From the NCBI RefSeq assembly GCF_004361815.1, contig NZ_SNWA01000004.1:1-64000 (forward strand): a stretch of 64,000 nucleotides of DNA. Direction: 5' to 3'. The notes beneath the pieces were generated by a model. It saw only the letters and a list, made by a program, of their open reading frames with translations, did not search any database and was not told the origin of the DNA. Positions 25,116-34,225 of this stretch are shown piece after piece. The position numbers were made by a program, and so were the translations under genes. Each line of letters begins with the position of its first letter. Position 1 is the stretch's first letter. The DNA is from Paraburkholderia sp. BL10I2N1. GTDB taxonomy: Bacteria > Pseudomonadota > Gammaproteobacteria > Burkholderiales > Burkholderiaceae.

Positions 25116-26237
25116 ATGCGACTGGCCGACTTTATCTTACGTGACACGGAGGCTATCCTGGCGCAGTGGGAAGCGTTTGCTGCCACTTTGTTGCCGGCTG
25201 CGGCGGGCGTGAAATCGCTGGCATTGCGCGATCACGCGCAGCAGATTCTGGAGGCCATAGCAAAGGATTTGTCGACATCCCAGACCAGGGAAGCCCAGGC
25301 CGAGAAGTCAATGGGGCGAGCCCCCAGACTGATCGATGCTCACGAGACCGCTGCACAAACGCATGCATTTCTCCGGGCACGAGGCGGCTTCAACATCAAG
25401 CAGTTGGCCGCCGAGTACCGCGCGCTACGCGCTAGTGTTCTTCGCCTGTGGATTGATGAATGTCAACCGACTGTCCCTAATATGGATGACATGATCCGCT
25501 TCAACGAGGCCATCGATCAGGCAGTTGCCGAATCAGTCGGGTCTTTCAGCGCGCATGTCGACCAGGCTCGCAACCTGTTACTCGGAATGCTCGGGCACGA
25601 TATGCGCAGCCCACTCCAGACCATCCAGATGACGGCTTCATATCTGGCAGCCCTCAATGCAGGGGAGAAGGTCACGGAAGCCGCAGCGCGTCTGATCAGA
25701 AGCGGCGCCCGTATGCAGGCGTTGGTCGATGATCTGAGCGATTACAACAGGACCAGGCTGGGTTTGGGCATCAACATCGTCCCGAGCAACGTCGACCTGG
25801 AGGCTGTGTTTGCCGATGAGGTGGACCAGTTGCGGGCGGCTCACCCGGACCGCAGGGTCGATCTGGATGTACTGGGCAATACTCAGGGCGTTTGGGATGG
25901 CCAACGTCTTCAGCAACTGCTTGGCAATCTCGTCCTGAATGCGATCAAGTACGGAGCACCCGACGCGCCGGTCCGTGTTTCGGTGACAGGAGAAGACGCC
26001 GAGGTTCGCTTTGAGGTCAGGAACAGTGGGCCAGTTATTGAACAATCGGTGCTGGAGCGTATTTTTGATCCCCTCAGGCGCGGCGAAGGTCTCGACGACA
26101 CATACGATGCGGGACGTAGTCTCGGACTCGGTCTGTATATCGCGAGCGAAATCGCCATCGCTCACAATGGCGAGACTGAAGCGCGGTCCGACGCGAGCGA
26201 AACCGTGTTCTCAGTGCGTCTGCCACGTGGCCAGTAG
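25116..26237 (+). CDS. Sensor histidine kinase with RsbRD-like N-terminus
   Basis: This is a soluble 373-residue histidine kinase with no membrane segments. Residues 1-145 are helical (MRLADFILRDTEAILAQWEAFA) and resemble the RsbRD N-terminal sensor domain. The H-box is LGHDMRSPLQTIQM with His about 161, the N-box NLVLNAIKYG with Asn about 275, and the G2 box LGLGLYIASEIA. The G1 box is weak (VRNSGPVI in place of DxGxG), as seen in some kinases of this subgroup. It is paired divergently with a lone receiver. The signal sensed is unknown; general stress is a guess from the domain name only. Confidence 0.82.
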   Translation: MRLADFILRDTEAILAQWEAFAATLLPAAAGVKSLALRDHAQQILEAIAKDLSTSQTREAQAEKSMGRAPRLIDAHETAAQTHAFLRARGGFNIKQLAAEYRALRASVLRLWIDECQPTVPNMDDMIRFNEAIDQAVAESVGSFSAHVDQARNLLLGMLGHDMRSPLQTIQMTASYLAALNAGEKVTEAAARLIRSGARMQALVDDLSDYNRTRLGLGINIVPSNVDLEAVFADEVDQLRAAHPDRRVDLDVLGNTQGVWDGQRLQQLLGNLVLNAIKYGAPDAPVRVSVTGEDAEVRFEVRNSGPVIEQSVLERIFDPLRRGEGLDDTYDAGRSLGLGLYIASEIAIAHNGETEARSDASETVFSVRLPRGQ

Positions 26238-26769
26238 CGCTCTCAATGCGCAATGCGCCAATGTTCCAGACGGCCGTTAGCAAGCGCTAAGGTACCTACC
26301 TATCATTCGTCTTCGCGCGGCAAAGGCTTTTGCAGTGGCCCGTCATGTTCGTGCCACCCGCAGTTCGGAATTCCTGACCAAGTTTGCGGGTGGCCGCTTT
26401 CGGTGAACGCCAGTGACGGTATCGGGTCGGGTCGAGTTGAACCGGTCGTCGTCGCCGACATCCGCCGTTCGGCAGACGGGCCTGACTGGCGTCCCGCTAC
26501 GCAATTGGCCTGGTCAAGCGGGACGGCGAGATCAGGTCCTTTGCCTTTGCGTTTCGCGTCATTTGCCCACCCGATTCCATCGAAACTTCGTCCAATGATG
26601 GCGTTTCCCTCGGCACGTTCTACGTCGTTCAAAGGCTGGGCATCCAGATAGGGCGATAGGAGGCGCAAGATTTGCTCCTCCATCATTGCGTCATGCTGCT
26701 TCCGACGCGGCCAGGCATGCTGCATCGTCCTGGCCTTGAGTATCCCTTTGGGCCGCGTCTGGAACACCC
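26238..26769. other. Region without a confident gene
   Basis: A minus-strand frame at about 26303-26690 beginning MMEEQILRLLSPYLDAQPLNDVERAEGN could be a small hypothetical protein. Its second half is low in complexity and no family is recognised, so it is not called. Nothing else is seen. Confidence 0.35.
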
Positions 26770-27000
26770 ATGACAACCGACATTGAGCCACCAACTACGC
26801 CAGTGGGGTCAGCCAATCCGTGGCTGGAAAAGTTAGGGCCCGGTCTGGTCACCGGCGCGGCGGACGATGATCCGAGCGGTATTGCGACGTACTCGCAGGC
26901 AGGCGCCGCGTTTGGCTATAACGTCCTCTGGACCACGCTGCTGACCTATCCGCTGATGGTTGCGATCCAACTGGTCAGCGCGCGGATCGGCAGGGTCAGC
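26770..27000 (+). pseudogene. Nramp-family metal transporter, N-terminal fragment
   Basis: The first 77 residues are a clear Nramp/MntH-type start: LEKLGPGLVTGAADDDPSGIATYSQAGAAFGYNVLW, which includes the DPSG motif of metal-binding helix 1, then TTLLTYPLMVAIQLVSARIGRVSG of helix 2. Homology ends near 27000, close to a frame change, and the remaining nine or so helices are missing. The fragment abuts the ferritin-like gene. It cannot transport anything. Confidence 0.8.
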
Positions 27001-27110
27001 GGGCCACGGCCTTCCGACCGTAGCCGCCACGTCCCTCTTAAGCGAGATGGCACGATGCCGCGCAACGGTGTCGCGGCGCGTCCACTTCAATTTCAGAAAG
27101 GAGTTGCAAA

Positions 27111-27683
27111 ATGTCGAAGTCATCCGTTACGCAGGGCGCAGCGTCGAAATCCCCGGATCCGTTCGTGATGGATGTGCAGAAAATCCGCGAACACGCGCGC
27201 AAGCACATGTCAGACGGTCCTGTCACCGAAACCTATGGCGCCGACCGGGAGACCGTCGTGAAGCTGCTCAATGATGCCCTCGCGACTGAGATCATTTGCA
27301 CGCTGCGCTATAAGCGCCACTATTTTATGGCAAAAGGAATCAATTCGGATGCCGTTGCCGACGAATTCGCCCAGCACGCAGTCGAAGAGCAGGGGCACGC
27401 CGACATGATCGCGCAGCGCATTGTGCAACTCGGCGGTGCGCCAGACTTCGCACCGGACCGCCTGACGTCGCGCGCTCATTCCGAGTACAAGGAAGGCGCG
27501 AATCTCGTTGACATGATTCGCGAAAACTTGATCGCCGAGCGCATCGCGATCGATACGTATCGCGAGTTCATTCGCTACCTCGGGGACAACGACACGACGA
27601 CGCGCCGTCTGTTCGAGGCAATTCTCGCGGTTGAAGAGGAGCACGCCGACGATATGGCGGACCTGCTCGGGGGTCGCGAATAG
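27111..27683 (+). CDS. Ferritin-like / bacterioferritin-type protein
   Basis: This four-helix-bundle iron protein of 190 residues starts at ATG 27111 after AGAAAGGAG. The di-iron pattern is visible: the Glu in ALATEIICTLRYKRHYF, ExxH in VEEQGHADMIAQR, the Glu in LIAERIAIDTYREFIR and ExxH in AVEEEHADDMADLL. Such proteins store or detoxify iron or act as Dps-like stress proteins. The N-terminal 35 residues are extra and hydrophilic. It stands alone next to a broken Nramp gene, so iron/manganese handling may once have been grouped here. Confidence 0.88.
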   Translation: MSKSSVTQGAASKSPDPFVMDVQKIREHARKHMSDGPVTETYGADRETVVKLLNDALATEIICTLRYKRHYFMAKGINSDAVADEFAQHAVEEQGHADMIAQRIVQLGGAPDFAPDRLTSRAHSEYKEGANLVDMIRENLIAERIAIDTYREFIRYLGDNDTTTRRLFEAILAVEEEHADDMADLLGGRE

Positions 27684-28364
27684 GCGCGCTGCATGCGATG
27701 ATGATTGAAGTGGGCGTATCGGATAATCCTGCGATTGTTCGTTGCGTCTTCTGGCACGTCCCTGCCGTTGAGACAGGTATGTGTGTCTTGATGGCAAGGT
27801 GCCGATTGCGCTCATACGCGAGAACCGGTATGACGTGATGATGCGCGACATGGACGGCGTCGAGACCGGCCCCCAGTCCGGCATAACACCGCTATCGTTG
27901 CGTATGCTGACTAATGACCAGGAAGTCATCGGGGCGCAGCACAGTCCGCGCCCGTGCGGCGCTGGCAGCAATGCTGACCCGCGTCTCATTCCATATGGCA
28001 GGCCAGCCTCTGCCTCACGGAAAGTCACTCTGACTTACCACGTTCCCAATCCCGCCGGCACCCTACACTCCGGCATGCCCGTCCGATTAGCGCCTACCTA
28101 TACCCCGGTGGCGCTACGACGCCGTGCCCAACGGAAAAGAAGGGCAACCGGCCGTTCACCTTTTGGTTTTCGACGCTCCACTGAGTGTGTATTTGACAAC
28201 TCCGAGGGAGCGCAACGGCTGCTCGAACAACGTGCGCTCCTCACGATACGTTTGCGCCCGCGGCAGAGATCCACGAAGCGGAACGCGTTTGAAAAGATTC
28301 CCATGCAGACGTGTAGATATTGCAGTTGCCTGGCCGCAGCGACGGGCCGCGCGTGTGATGTTTC
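27684..28364. other. Region without a recognised gene
   Basis: These 681 bp lie between the ferritin-like gene and the SulP relic. Frames on both strands are short, rich in Arg and Pro and lack ribosome-binding sites. They are probably decayed sequence, but I cannot name its origin. Confidence 0.4.
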
Positions 28365-29098
28365 GTGCCGGCCTTTCCGGTGCTTGCTGCAAACGAATGG
28401 CTTGCGCTGTCGATGAGCGCGGCCGCCATCGCGCTCGTCTCGTTCACCGACATCAGCATGCTGTCGCAGATCTATGGGCTGCGCAGCGGCGCCCCGGTTG
28501 ACCGCAATCGCGAGTTCGTCGCACTCGGGATTGCGAATGCGGCTGCCGGCCTGTTTCAGGGCTTCTCTGTCGCGGCAAGCGGCTCGCGCACACCGGTCGC
28601 GGAAGCCGCGGGTGTGAAGACACAGGCCACGGGCGTAGCCGCCGCGCTGACTGTCGCCGGGTTGCTGCTGCTCGCGCCACAGGCGCTGCAAAATACGCCG
28701 CAGGCCGCACTCGCAGCGAGTCGTCATTGCCGCCTGTCTGCGGTTGCTCGAAGTCCGCGGCGTGTGGCGCCTTTACCGGCTGAGACCGAGCGAATTCGCG
28801 CAGTCGATTTGCGCTGGGATGCGCCCTTCTTCTTCGCGAACGCGGAGATTTTTCGCGAACGTGTGCTGCAGGCGGTGCGCGAGGCACCGACGAAAACCGG
28901 ATGGATCGTGATCGCGGCGAACCGGTCACCGACATCGATCTCACTGCCGCCGACATGTTCGCGCGGCTGCGTGGCGAACTGCTCGAGCTGAACGTGGCGC
29001 TGTGTTTCGCGGAGCTGAAAGGGCCCGTAAAGGATAGTCTGAAGCATTTCGGGATTTACGAACTTATCGGCGAGCAAAGCTATTTCCCGGATATCTGA
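28365..29098 (+). pseudogene. SulP-family anion transporter relic
   Basis: This is the C-terminal half of a SulP (SLC26-type) transporter with its STAS domain, in pieces. Membrane part: ALSMSAAAIALVSFTDISML, GAPVDRNREFVALGIANA and GFSVAASGSRTPVAEAAG. A frame change near 28735 gives VIAACLRLLEVRGVWRLYRL. About 70 residues are then missing before LRWDAPFFFANAEIFRERVL, and another frame change near 28915 leads to EPVTDIDLTAADMFARL and LCFAELKGPVKDSLKHFGIYEL. The N-terminal half is absent. At least two indels and an internal deletion make it non-functional. Confidence 0.85.
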
Positions 29099-29235
29099 CA
29101 TCATGCTCGACGTGCGCAGCGGTCGCATTGCGTACGTTGTGCTTTCCGAAGGTGGCTTGCTTGGCATGGGTGTGAATCTCCATGCGATTCCGTGGAGCGC
29201 GCTGACGCTGTCATCCCAGTCTGGGCGACCTGCGG
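29091..29235 (+). pseudogene. PRC-barrel fragment fused to the SulP end
   Basis: ISDIMLDVRSGRIAYVVL followed by SEGGLLGMGVNLHAIPWSAL matches the intact PRC-barrel protein at 32924-33391 almost residue for residue, then diverges near 29215. It begins inside the last codons of the SulP relic, at the sequence GATATCTGACATC. The start and end of the domain are missing. Confidence 0.8.
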
Positions 29236-29448
29236 TATTTCTTCCGCCGCGCTCCCAACGCGGCAGCATCCTCGCGTGTCTGAAACGAACTGCCCGCACT
29301 GACCCGTGAGTTACCACGAGTAATCGAAAGGCGTTGTGTTTTCGCGCGACGCAGCGCGTTTTTCGCGAAGGCCGGCGAATCCGTGCATGACGAGATCGGG
29401 CGACCTTCGCGCGTGCCCACGGCAGGGCCGCTGCTCTTTCTGGATAAA

Positions 29449-29775
29449 TCAATGTAACTGTTTCTTCAAATCGGAAAGCTCGGCGTGTACTGAAGTGACG
29501 GCACTTTTCACTTTCGCATTAACATTGGTCGCGCGTTGACACGCTTGCTCTGCACGGTCGCCGACTTGTTCAAGGTCGTCTACCCATTGACGCATGCGAT
29601 TTTCGTCTTTTGACTCCATTATTTTTTTTGCGCCTTCGGCTTTTTTATCGAGTTGATCGACGCACTCCATCAGTTCCTTCGGCAGCGAGGTATCCGCGTG
29701 ACAGGCCTGTGAAGCTTTCTCGATGGTTCGCTCCAGATGGGTGAAACGCTTCTGGATTTCACTAGCTTGTAGCAT
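29449..29775 (-). CDS. Small helical hypothetical protein
   Basis: This 108-residue, highly charged protein begins at ATG 29775 after AGGAGGAG. It is predicted to be almost all helix with heptad-like spacing (IQKRFTHLERTIEKASQACH, QWVDDLEQVGDRAEQACQRA and SVHAELSDLKKQL), suggesting a coiled coil. Similar small proteins are common next to stress genes in this bacterial group, but I know no function. It is intact in a decayed neighbourhood, which hints at selection. Confidence 0.75.
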   Translation of the reverse strand: MLQASEIQKRFTHLERTIEKASQACHADTSLPKELMECVDQLDKKAEGAKKIMESKDENRMRQWVDDLEQVGDRAEQACQRATNVNAKVKSAVTSVHAELSDLKKQLH

Positions 29776-29919
29776 GATGAAACTCCTCCTTCACAATTGT
29801 TCCACGGTCAGTCCTGACGCCGGATCCGAGCCGCGGCACCGCCAGTCTCGTCCGCTCGAACCACCGGATTCTGGGCAATAGACGCGTGGCGGCTTTGTTT
29901 ACTATAGACTCCCCACCAG

Positions 29920-30356
29920 CGCAGAGTAGATCATCAGCACCGCGATACCAGGCTTTGTCGCGTTAGGGTGGCGTGATGGAAAGTTCCGGCCCCGGTGGTC
30001 GGGGTCGACGATATTGTTCAGATCCATGACCGGGCGAATCCTGATGGGCGTTTTGCGCCCGACGTTGATCGGATGCAGCCTGGCCGGATTGGTGCCTTTA
30101 TCAATGACCACCGCCTCAGCCGCACCCCTCTGGGAAATCGCCTTCTCGAAGTAACGGTGGGCTGCAACCTGTCCCGGCTGGCGCGAAACAGCGAATCGAT
30201 GTGTTGCGGTCGCCGCCGGCCGTCGGGTACCAATACATACTTCCAGTCGCCCGTGACCCGAATATGCGTCTGGCCCATCCACCAGTTCCTTCCGGCGTTC
30301 CGCGCGAACTCCTTCTCTACTCCTGGCTGCGGCAGACTCCTCGGTAAGGTGAGAAG
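29920..30356 (-). pseudogene. IS6-family transposase relic
   Basis: Fragments in two frames match the catalytic half of IS6/IS26-type transposases: WWMGQTHIRVTGDWKYVLV (normally W.MDETYI.V.G.WKYLY), then RYFEKAISQRGAAEAVVIDK, INVGRKTPIRIRPVMDLNNI and VDPDHR (normally VEQDHR). Of the DDE residues, the first Asp has become Gly and the final Glu has become Asp. With the frame change, the enzyme is dead. No inverted repeats were found. It is very old and overlaps the C-terminal end of the stress-protein gene. Confidence 0.7.
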
Positions 30357-30763
30357 CGCCAGTGACCGGTAGGGTCCTTCACTGCGATCGCGCCGTGTTC
30401 GTACAACACCTCGCAAGTGGCGGCAGGTCGCAGCTCGCGTATGTCTTCGACAACCAGAAGCGTGCGCATCGGCGTCTCGGCGCTCGGTTCGGCAGCAGGC
30501 TGCGAATATCCTTTCTCCGAACTGCGGCATCGGTTTGCCGTGCCTGCGACGCCCAAATGCTCGCCATGGGCGGCATACTCCGCGCACTCCGGGCCGCCCC
30601 AATCGGTGCCAGAGCCATCCTCAATAAAAGTCGAATCCATGTGGCGCTTGCCTGCCTGGTATAAGTGTCCCTGGTCCCGTGTTAGCCCCAGTGCTTGCAG
30701 CGCGCGAAGCGCCTCATGGCCGTCGCGATATGAGGTGAAAAGTCCAACGACGACTTGTGGCAT
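30317..30763 (-). CDS. YflT-like stress protein, probably altered at the C-terminus
   Basis: This 148-residue frame starts at ATG 30763 after GGAGGGAG. Its first 50 residues (VVVGLFTSYRDGHEALRALQ, then ALGLTRDQGHLYQAG) fit the heat-induced stress protein (YflT) fold often seen in small general-stress proteins. A later part (TLLVVEDIRELRPAATCEVL, YEHGAIAVKDPTGHW) resembles the ACT-like end of such proteins. The middle is odd in composition and the last residues run into the IS6 relic, so the gene may be shifted or truncated. Confidence 0.5.
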   Translation of the reverse strand: MPQVVVGLFTSYRDGHEALRALQALGLTRDQGHLYQAGKRHMDSTFIEDGSGTDWGGPECAEYAAHGEHLGVAGTANRCRSSEKGYSQPAAEPSAETPMRTLLVVEDIRELRPAATCEVLYEHGAIAVKDPTGHWRFSPYRGVCRSQE

Positions 30764-31025
30764 GTCTCCCTCCATCCGTCACCACCGGATACGTGCTACG
30801 CCCGCGACACTGTCAAATCGCGCTCACTTCGGAACTGAAGGCGTAATACGTCCAGTCCAGTCTGTTCTGAGCCTCTCGCACGCAACGACCATGCCCGTTC
30901 AACCAGATTCACTGAAGCCGCGCATACCCTTGGACCGGCTGCGGCACAGGAATTGCGAATCGTGGAGGGCGGATTTGCACCCGCTCAGGTTGCGCCCAGT
31001 CGCTTTGTGAACGAAGGAGACCGTC

Positions 31026-31316
31026 ATGCGAGCTACCACGAAGGAAATCGTGCTTTCAGTATTGGTTATAAGTTTGTCTGGCGCCGCGTACGCGCAGGGT
31101 GCGGGCGCTGGCGGCGGTGGGGCGGCTGGTGCAGGTCAGGGTGGGACTGGAATGGGAACCCCAAATGCAAACAGCACTACAGAGTCAACGTCTGGCGCGT
31201 CGGGTGCAAACACCATGGGAAAGTCGGGCGACATGTCGAACAAGCAGATGAAGCAGAAGAAGGGAGGAATGGATGCCCCTGCCTCGGACGGCAGCGGATT
31301 GAAAAAGGCCTACTGA
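31026..31316 (+). CDS. Small exported Gly/Ser/Asn-rich protein
   Basis: This 96-residue protein begins at ATG 31026 after GAAGGAGAC. A good signal peptide (IVLSVLVISLSGAAYAQ) is cut after AYA. The mature part is low in complexity (Gly, Ala, Ser, Thr, Asn), then Lys/Met-rich (MSNKQMKQKKGGMD), and likely unstructured. Such short periplasmic proteins are frequent in this group. The function is unknown. A 9-bp-stem hairpin follows 42 bp after the stop. Confidence 0.75.
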   Translation: MRATTKEIVLSVLVISLSGAAYAQGAGAGGGGAAGAGQGGTGMGTPNANSTTESTSGASGANTMGKSGDMSNKQMKQKKGGMDAPASDGSGLKKAY

Positions 31317-31357
31317 CCTTGCGCTTCGGCAGCTGTCAGCCGTCCAATCTTCAGCGG

Positions 31358-31385
31358 TCTAGCTCCTTGCCAGGGCGGAGCTAGA
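31358..31385 (+). terminator. Hairpin after the small exported protein gene
   Basis: A perfect 9-bp stem, TCTAGCTCC with GGAGCTAGA, has a 10-base loop. It has no T-run after it, so termination strength is uncertain. Confidence 0.45.
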
Positions 31386-31854
31386 TCGGACCGATTGGCC
31401 TTAACGTGCGAGGCACCCGGGCTTTTGCTTCACCAGCTTTATGGGTTAAAACCATTGTTCGCGGTGCTGGTCAGCGCAGGCGCTACCCTCGTTAGTCGCC
31501 GTCCCAGTGACGACTGTACTCCCGGCCGCGCCACCCATTGTCATGCCACAGGCGATGGCATCTGACACTGAATGTGTTACTCGCTTCGCACCGCGCGGCG
31601 AATAATCAGCCCATCGGCATCGACGACGCTTCAGAGGAAGACCTTGGTCGTGTTGAAAAGGTCGGCCAGCCTTTCGCGTAGCGAGCGACAAGCTCGATGA
31701 GAGCGCGTGGTCAGCGGCATGCTCAGGGATGGTGAAAGAGAGGCCGCCAACACCGTATCGTTCTGAATTAGACAGCCCGCCTCATGCGGGCACTGGCCGG
31801 GTAAGATGCCGTCCGTCACGGCGGAGCATTTTGCGTTGTGAGCTCGTAAAGGGG
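31386..31854. other. Region without a recognised gene
   Basis: Only short, unconvincing frames are present in these 469 bp. No repeats or RNA genes were seen. Confidence 0.4.
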
Positions 31855-32361
31855 TCACTGGCGATGCTCAGGCTGCGATTTGCGAATCAGACTGACTTCC
31901 CCATTGCGCTCGAGAATAGCGGCCTGGACGTTCTCGAGGTCTAGTGAACTAAGAACTTGCCGTGCCGTTTCGAATACGTCCGCTCGTGTGATGAGTGCTG
32001 CATACATCTGGTCGTCGTCGAAATGGCCATCCCGATAGACCTCTCTCTCGACACCAGCTACCAGGGATTCCAGCGGCCGCGACCGGACGCATGCCCACGC
32101 GAGCGCGCGATGTATGAGCACGATGACTAACGACGCCACAAAAGTAGGAATCGCAGGTGAGGCGCCGACTATCACACGGCTCAGAGTCGCGCCCAGCAAA
32201 ATGGCCACCACATAGTCGAATGGCGAGCGATGACCGAAGGAACGTCGACCCGATATGCGGATAAGAATAAGGGCGCCAAAGAAGACTACAGTGGCGCGCG
32301 CTGCCATTTGCATGGAATTCAGTTCTTTGCCCTCGCCGAACAATGTGACAAGCATGTCCAT
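31855..32361 (-). CDS. DUF421 / YetF-like membrane protein
   Basis: This 168-residue protein starts at ATG 32361. Three hydrophobic stretches (TVVFFGALILIRISG, FDYVVAILLGATLSRVIVG and IPTFVASLVIVLIHRAL) form the membrane part, with the family's R.GRRSFG...PFDYVV segment. The soluble tail (MYAALITRADVFETARQVLS) ends in the DUF421 beta domain. It is intact but near the short end for the family. Homologues are linked to stress or spore phenotypes in other bacteria; its role here is unknown. Confidence 0.85.
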   Translation of the reverse strand: MDMLVTLFGEGKELNSMQMAARATVVFFGALILIRISGRRSFGHRSPFDYVVAILLGATLSRVIVGASPAIPTFVASLVIVLIHRALAWACVRSRPLESLVAGVEREVYRDGHFDDDQMYAALITRADVFETARQVLSSLDLENVQAAILERNGEVSLIRKSQPEHRQ

Positions 32362-32434
32362 TTTCTCTTCCTCGTTCGTGTTTCTACCTCGGAGGTCCAG
32401 GTTCTCCGTAGTGGGGTATGCCGCCCTTGATGCC

Positions 32435-32613
32435 CGATATCGCGCATCGAAGATTATCGGTGCGACGGTCTACAACGAAGACAAGGACGCAATCGGCACG
32501 ATCGACGATCTGATCATCAATTCGAAGGATGGCGCCGCGTATGCGATCCTCTCGTGGGCGGATTTCTCGGGCTGGGCAAGCATCTCATTGCGATTCCGTT
32601 CAGCAGCCTGTAG
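32435..32613 (+). pseudogene. PRC-barrel protein relic, frameshifted
   Basis: RASKIIGATVYNEDKDAIGT followed by IDDLIINSKDGAAYAIL is a PRC-barrel start. A one-base change near 32555 moves the continuation VGGFLGLGKHLIAIPFSSL into the next frame, ending at a TAG at 32611-32613. It overlaps the upstream region of the divergent DUF421 gene. Confidence 0.72.
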
Positions 32614-32923
32614 ACAGTTGATAACCAGATACGTCTCCCAGGCGCAAGCAAGGATTCGTTGAAGTCCTTTCCGGAGTTCAAATACGCTGCCTCCTGACCA
32701 CCAGGCTTTAGGGGGCGCTGGAGAATATTTCTCTCGGGTCCGAGGGTTCGAGCACGTCGATGCGATGCGATCTGAGTTGCTTCCCGCCATCGCATTTGCG
32801 CCGTGTGCTTGGGGAAAACTGATCGTCGAGGATTGTGCGCTGCTGGCACGCCGTTCCGGGCTGATACTTCGAAGCGGTCCCGGAGCAGCGACGCTCGCTG
32901 CTCCCCCGCGGAAGTTGCCTCGG
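32614..32923. other. Region without a recognised gene
   Basis: These 310 bp lie between the PRC-barrel relic and the end of the intact PRC-barrel gene. No convincing gene, repeat or terminator is seen. Confidence 0.4.
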
Positions 32924-33391
32924 TTAAACGTCGGTCAGGCCGCTGCCATACCGGTCGCGTGAAACTGTCCAGTACGGTTCGCGGTTGTAATATTGATGGA
33001 CAGTGGTTGCCCACTGCGTATCAGCCATCGACGGCCAATGGTCCTTGTCAAAGCCGGGCTCGTTCTTGATGCGCTCCGCTGTAATGTCGACGCGGAAGCA
33101 CTTTTCGTCGGTGTCGAGCGTCAGCGCACTCCACGGTATCGCGTGCAACGCCGTGCCCATGCCGAGGAAGCCGCCCTCGGACAGCACCGCATACGCAATC
33201 CGGCCGCCGCGAACATCGAGCATGATGTCGGATATTTTCCCGACATGTTCTCCATCGGCGGAAATAACCTTGTCGCCGTCGAGTGTCGCAGCGGCCATGA
33301 CGTAGGGCCCAGGGCCGTCGCCGATACCTTCGCCAACGATAGTAGCGCCCGTGCCCGCCGGGTTCATTTTCGGGTCAAGAGTGGTCATCAT
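32924..33391 (-). CDS. PRC-barrel domain protein
   Basis: This 155-residue protein starts at tandem ATGs (33389-33391 is the first) after GAGGAGGAC. One PRC-barrel domain at about 30-110 shows VISADGEHVGKISDIMLDVR, GGRIAYAVLSEGGFLGMG, LHAIPWSALTLDTDEKCFRV and DITAERIKNEPGF. It is followed by a Tyr/Trp-rich tail. PRC-barrel proteins bind RNA-processing or photosynthetic partners in the few known cases; stress-island copies have no proven role. It is the only intact one of three copies in this region. Confidence 0.85.
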   Translation of the reverse strand: MMTTLDPKMNPAGTGATIVGEGIGDGPGPYVMAAATLDGDKVISADGEHVGKISDIMLDVRGGRIAYAVLSEGGFLGMGTALHAIPWSALTLDTDEKCFRVDITAERIKNEPGFDKDHWPSMADTQWATTVHQYYNREPYWTVSRDRYGSGLTDV

Positions 33392-33655
33392 GTCCTCCTC
33401 GGAAAGTCCACACGTGACGGGCACGCAACTGCTGTACCTGGTACGCAGCGTTGAGCGTCTGGTAGAAAGCTCCGCGTCGCGGTAGAGCGAGCAGCGACAC
33501 ATGGCAAGGCAAGCGAAGCCGCAGTCCAGTGCGCCGTAGATAGAGAGCGCAAGGCTCCTCTATAACGGCGCGTTGTCGGTCGCTGTGTCAAGGCGCGGAA
33601 TCGGCGCATCGGCCTCGCCTGCCCCGATCAGCAGTCGGCGCATCCGCAAGGTGCG

Positions 33656-33999
33656 ACTGGCTTGCGGCTGGCAATCTCGATTGTGAAAAAGTACGCGAAT
33701 CGCGGCATGCAATTCCTGGCTCTGATCCAGGAGGGCAACATCGGTCTGATGAAAACGGTCGACAGGTTCCGGTACCGCCAGGGCTGGAAATTTTCCGCTG
33801 CTGCTACACAGTGCGTTCGCCAGATAGTCACCCGGCCAATCACCGACCCGACCCGGCCCGGCTCGTTCGGGTACCGGAATATATGATCGAGCCGATAACC
33901 AGGCTCAATCGCACTTCGCGGGAAATATTGCAATGCACCGGTAAGAAAGCGGGTTCAACGAGGCTGGCCGAGCGCATGGAGATGCCTGACCACAGTCGC
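33656..33999 (+). pseudogene. RpoD-type sigma factor relic
   Basis: Sigma-70 region 2 is readable: [44 protein letters not shown] and [12 protein letters not shown]. This is the core-binding and -10 recognition part (normally [20 protein letters not shown]). After a frame change near 33870, region 3 begins with [20 protein letters not shown] and LAERMEMPD. Key aromatic residues of -10 melting (the TYATWW part) are replaced. Regions 1 and 4 are missing. It cannot work as a sigma factor. Confidence 0.8.
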
Positions 34000-34225
34000 C
34001 GCAGCGGCCATGCTCCTGCTCACTGCGGGATCGTGAGCCTGCCGCGTTGCCTTTCCGGTCGTGAACGGAATGAACTGACGATGGGGGCTCGCGGCCATCG
34101 TCAGTCTGCCCTTACGCCACCAGCGCATCATGGGGAAAACTCGGAGCCGTCGGCGGCGGCCCGATCGAACAGCCGCCGTTCCGGGAAAACACGCTAATGG
34201 AGCCATACGGCGGGACACGTGGTGC

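Noticed and set aside
26303..26794. Minus-strand hypothetical gene beginning near 26690
   Set aside because: There is no recognisable family and the second half is low in complexity, so support is too thin for a gene call.
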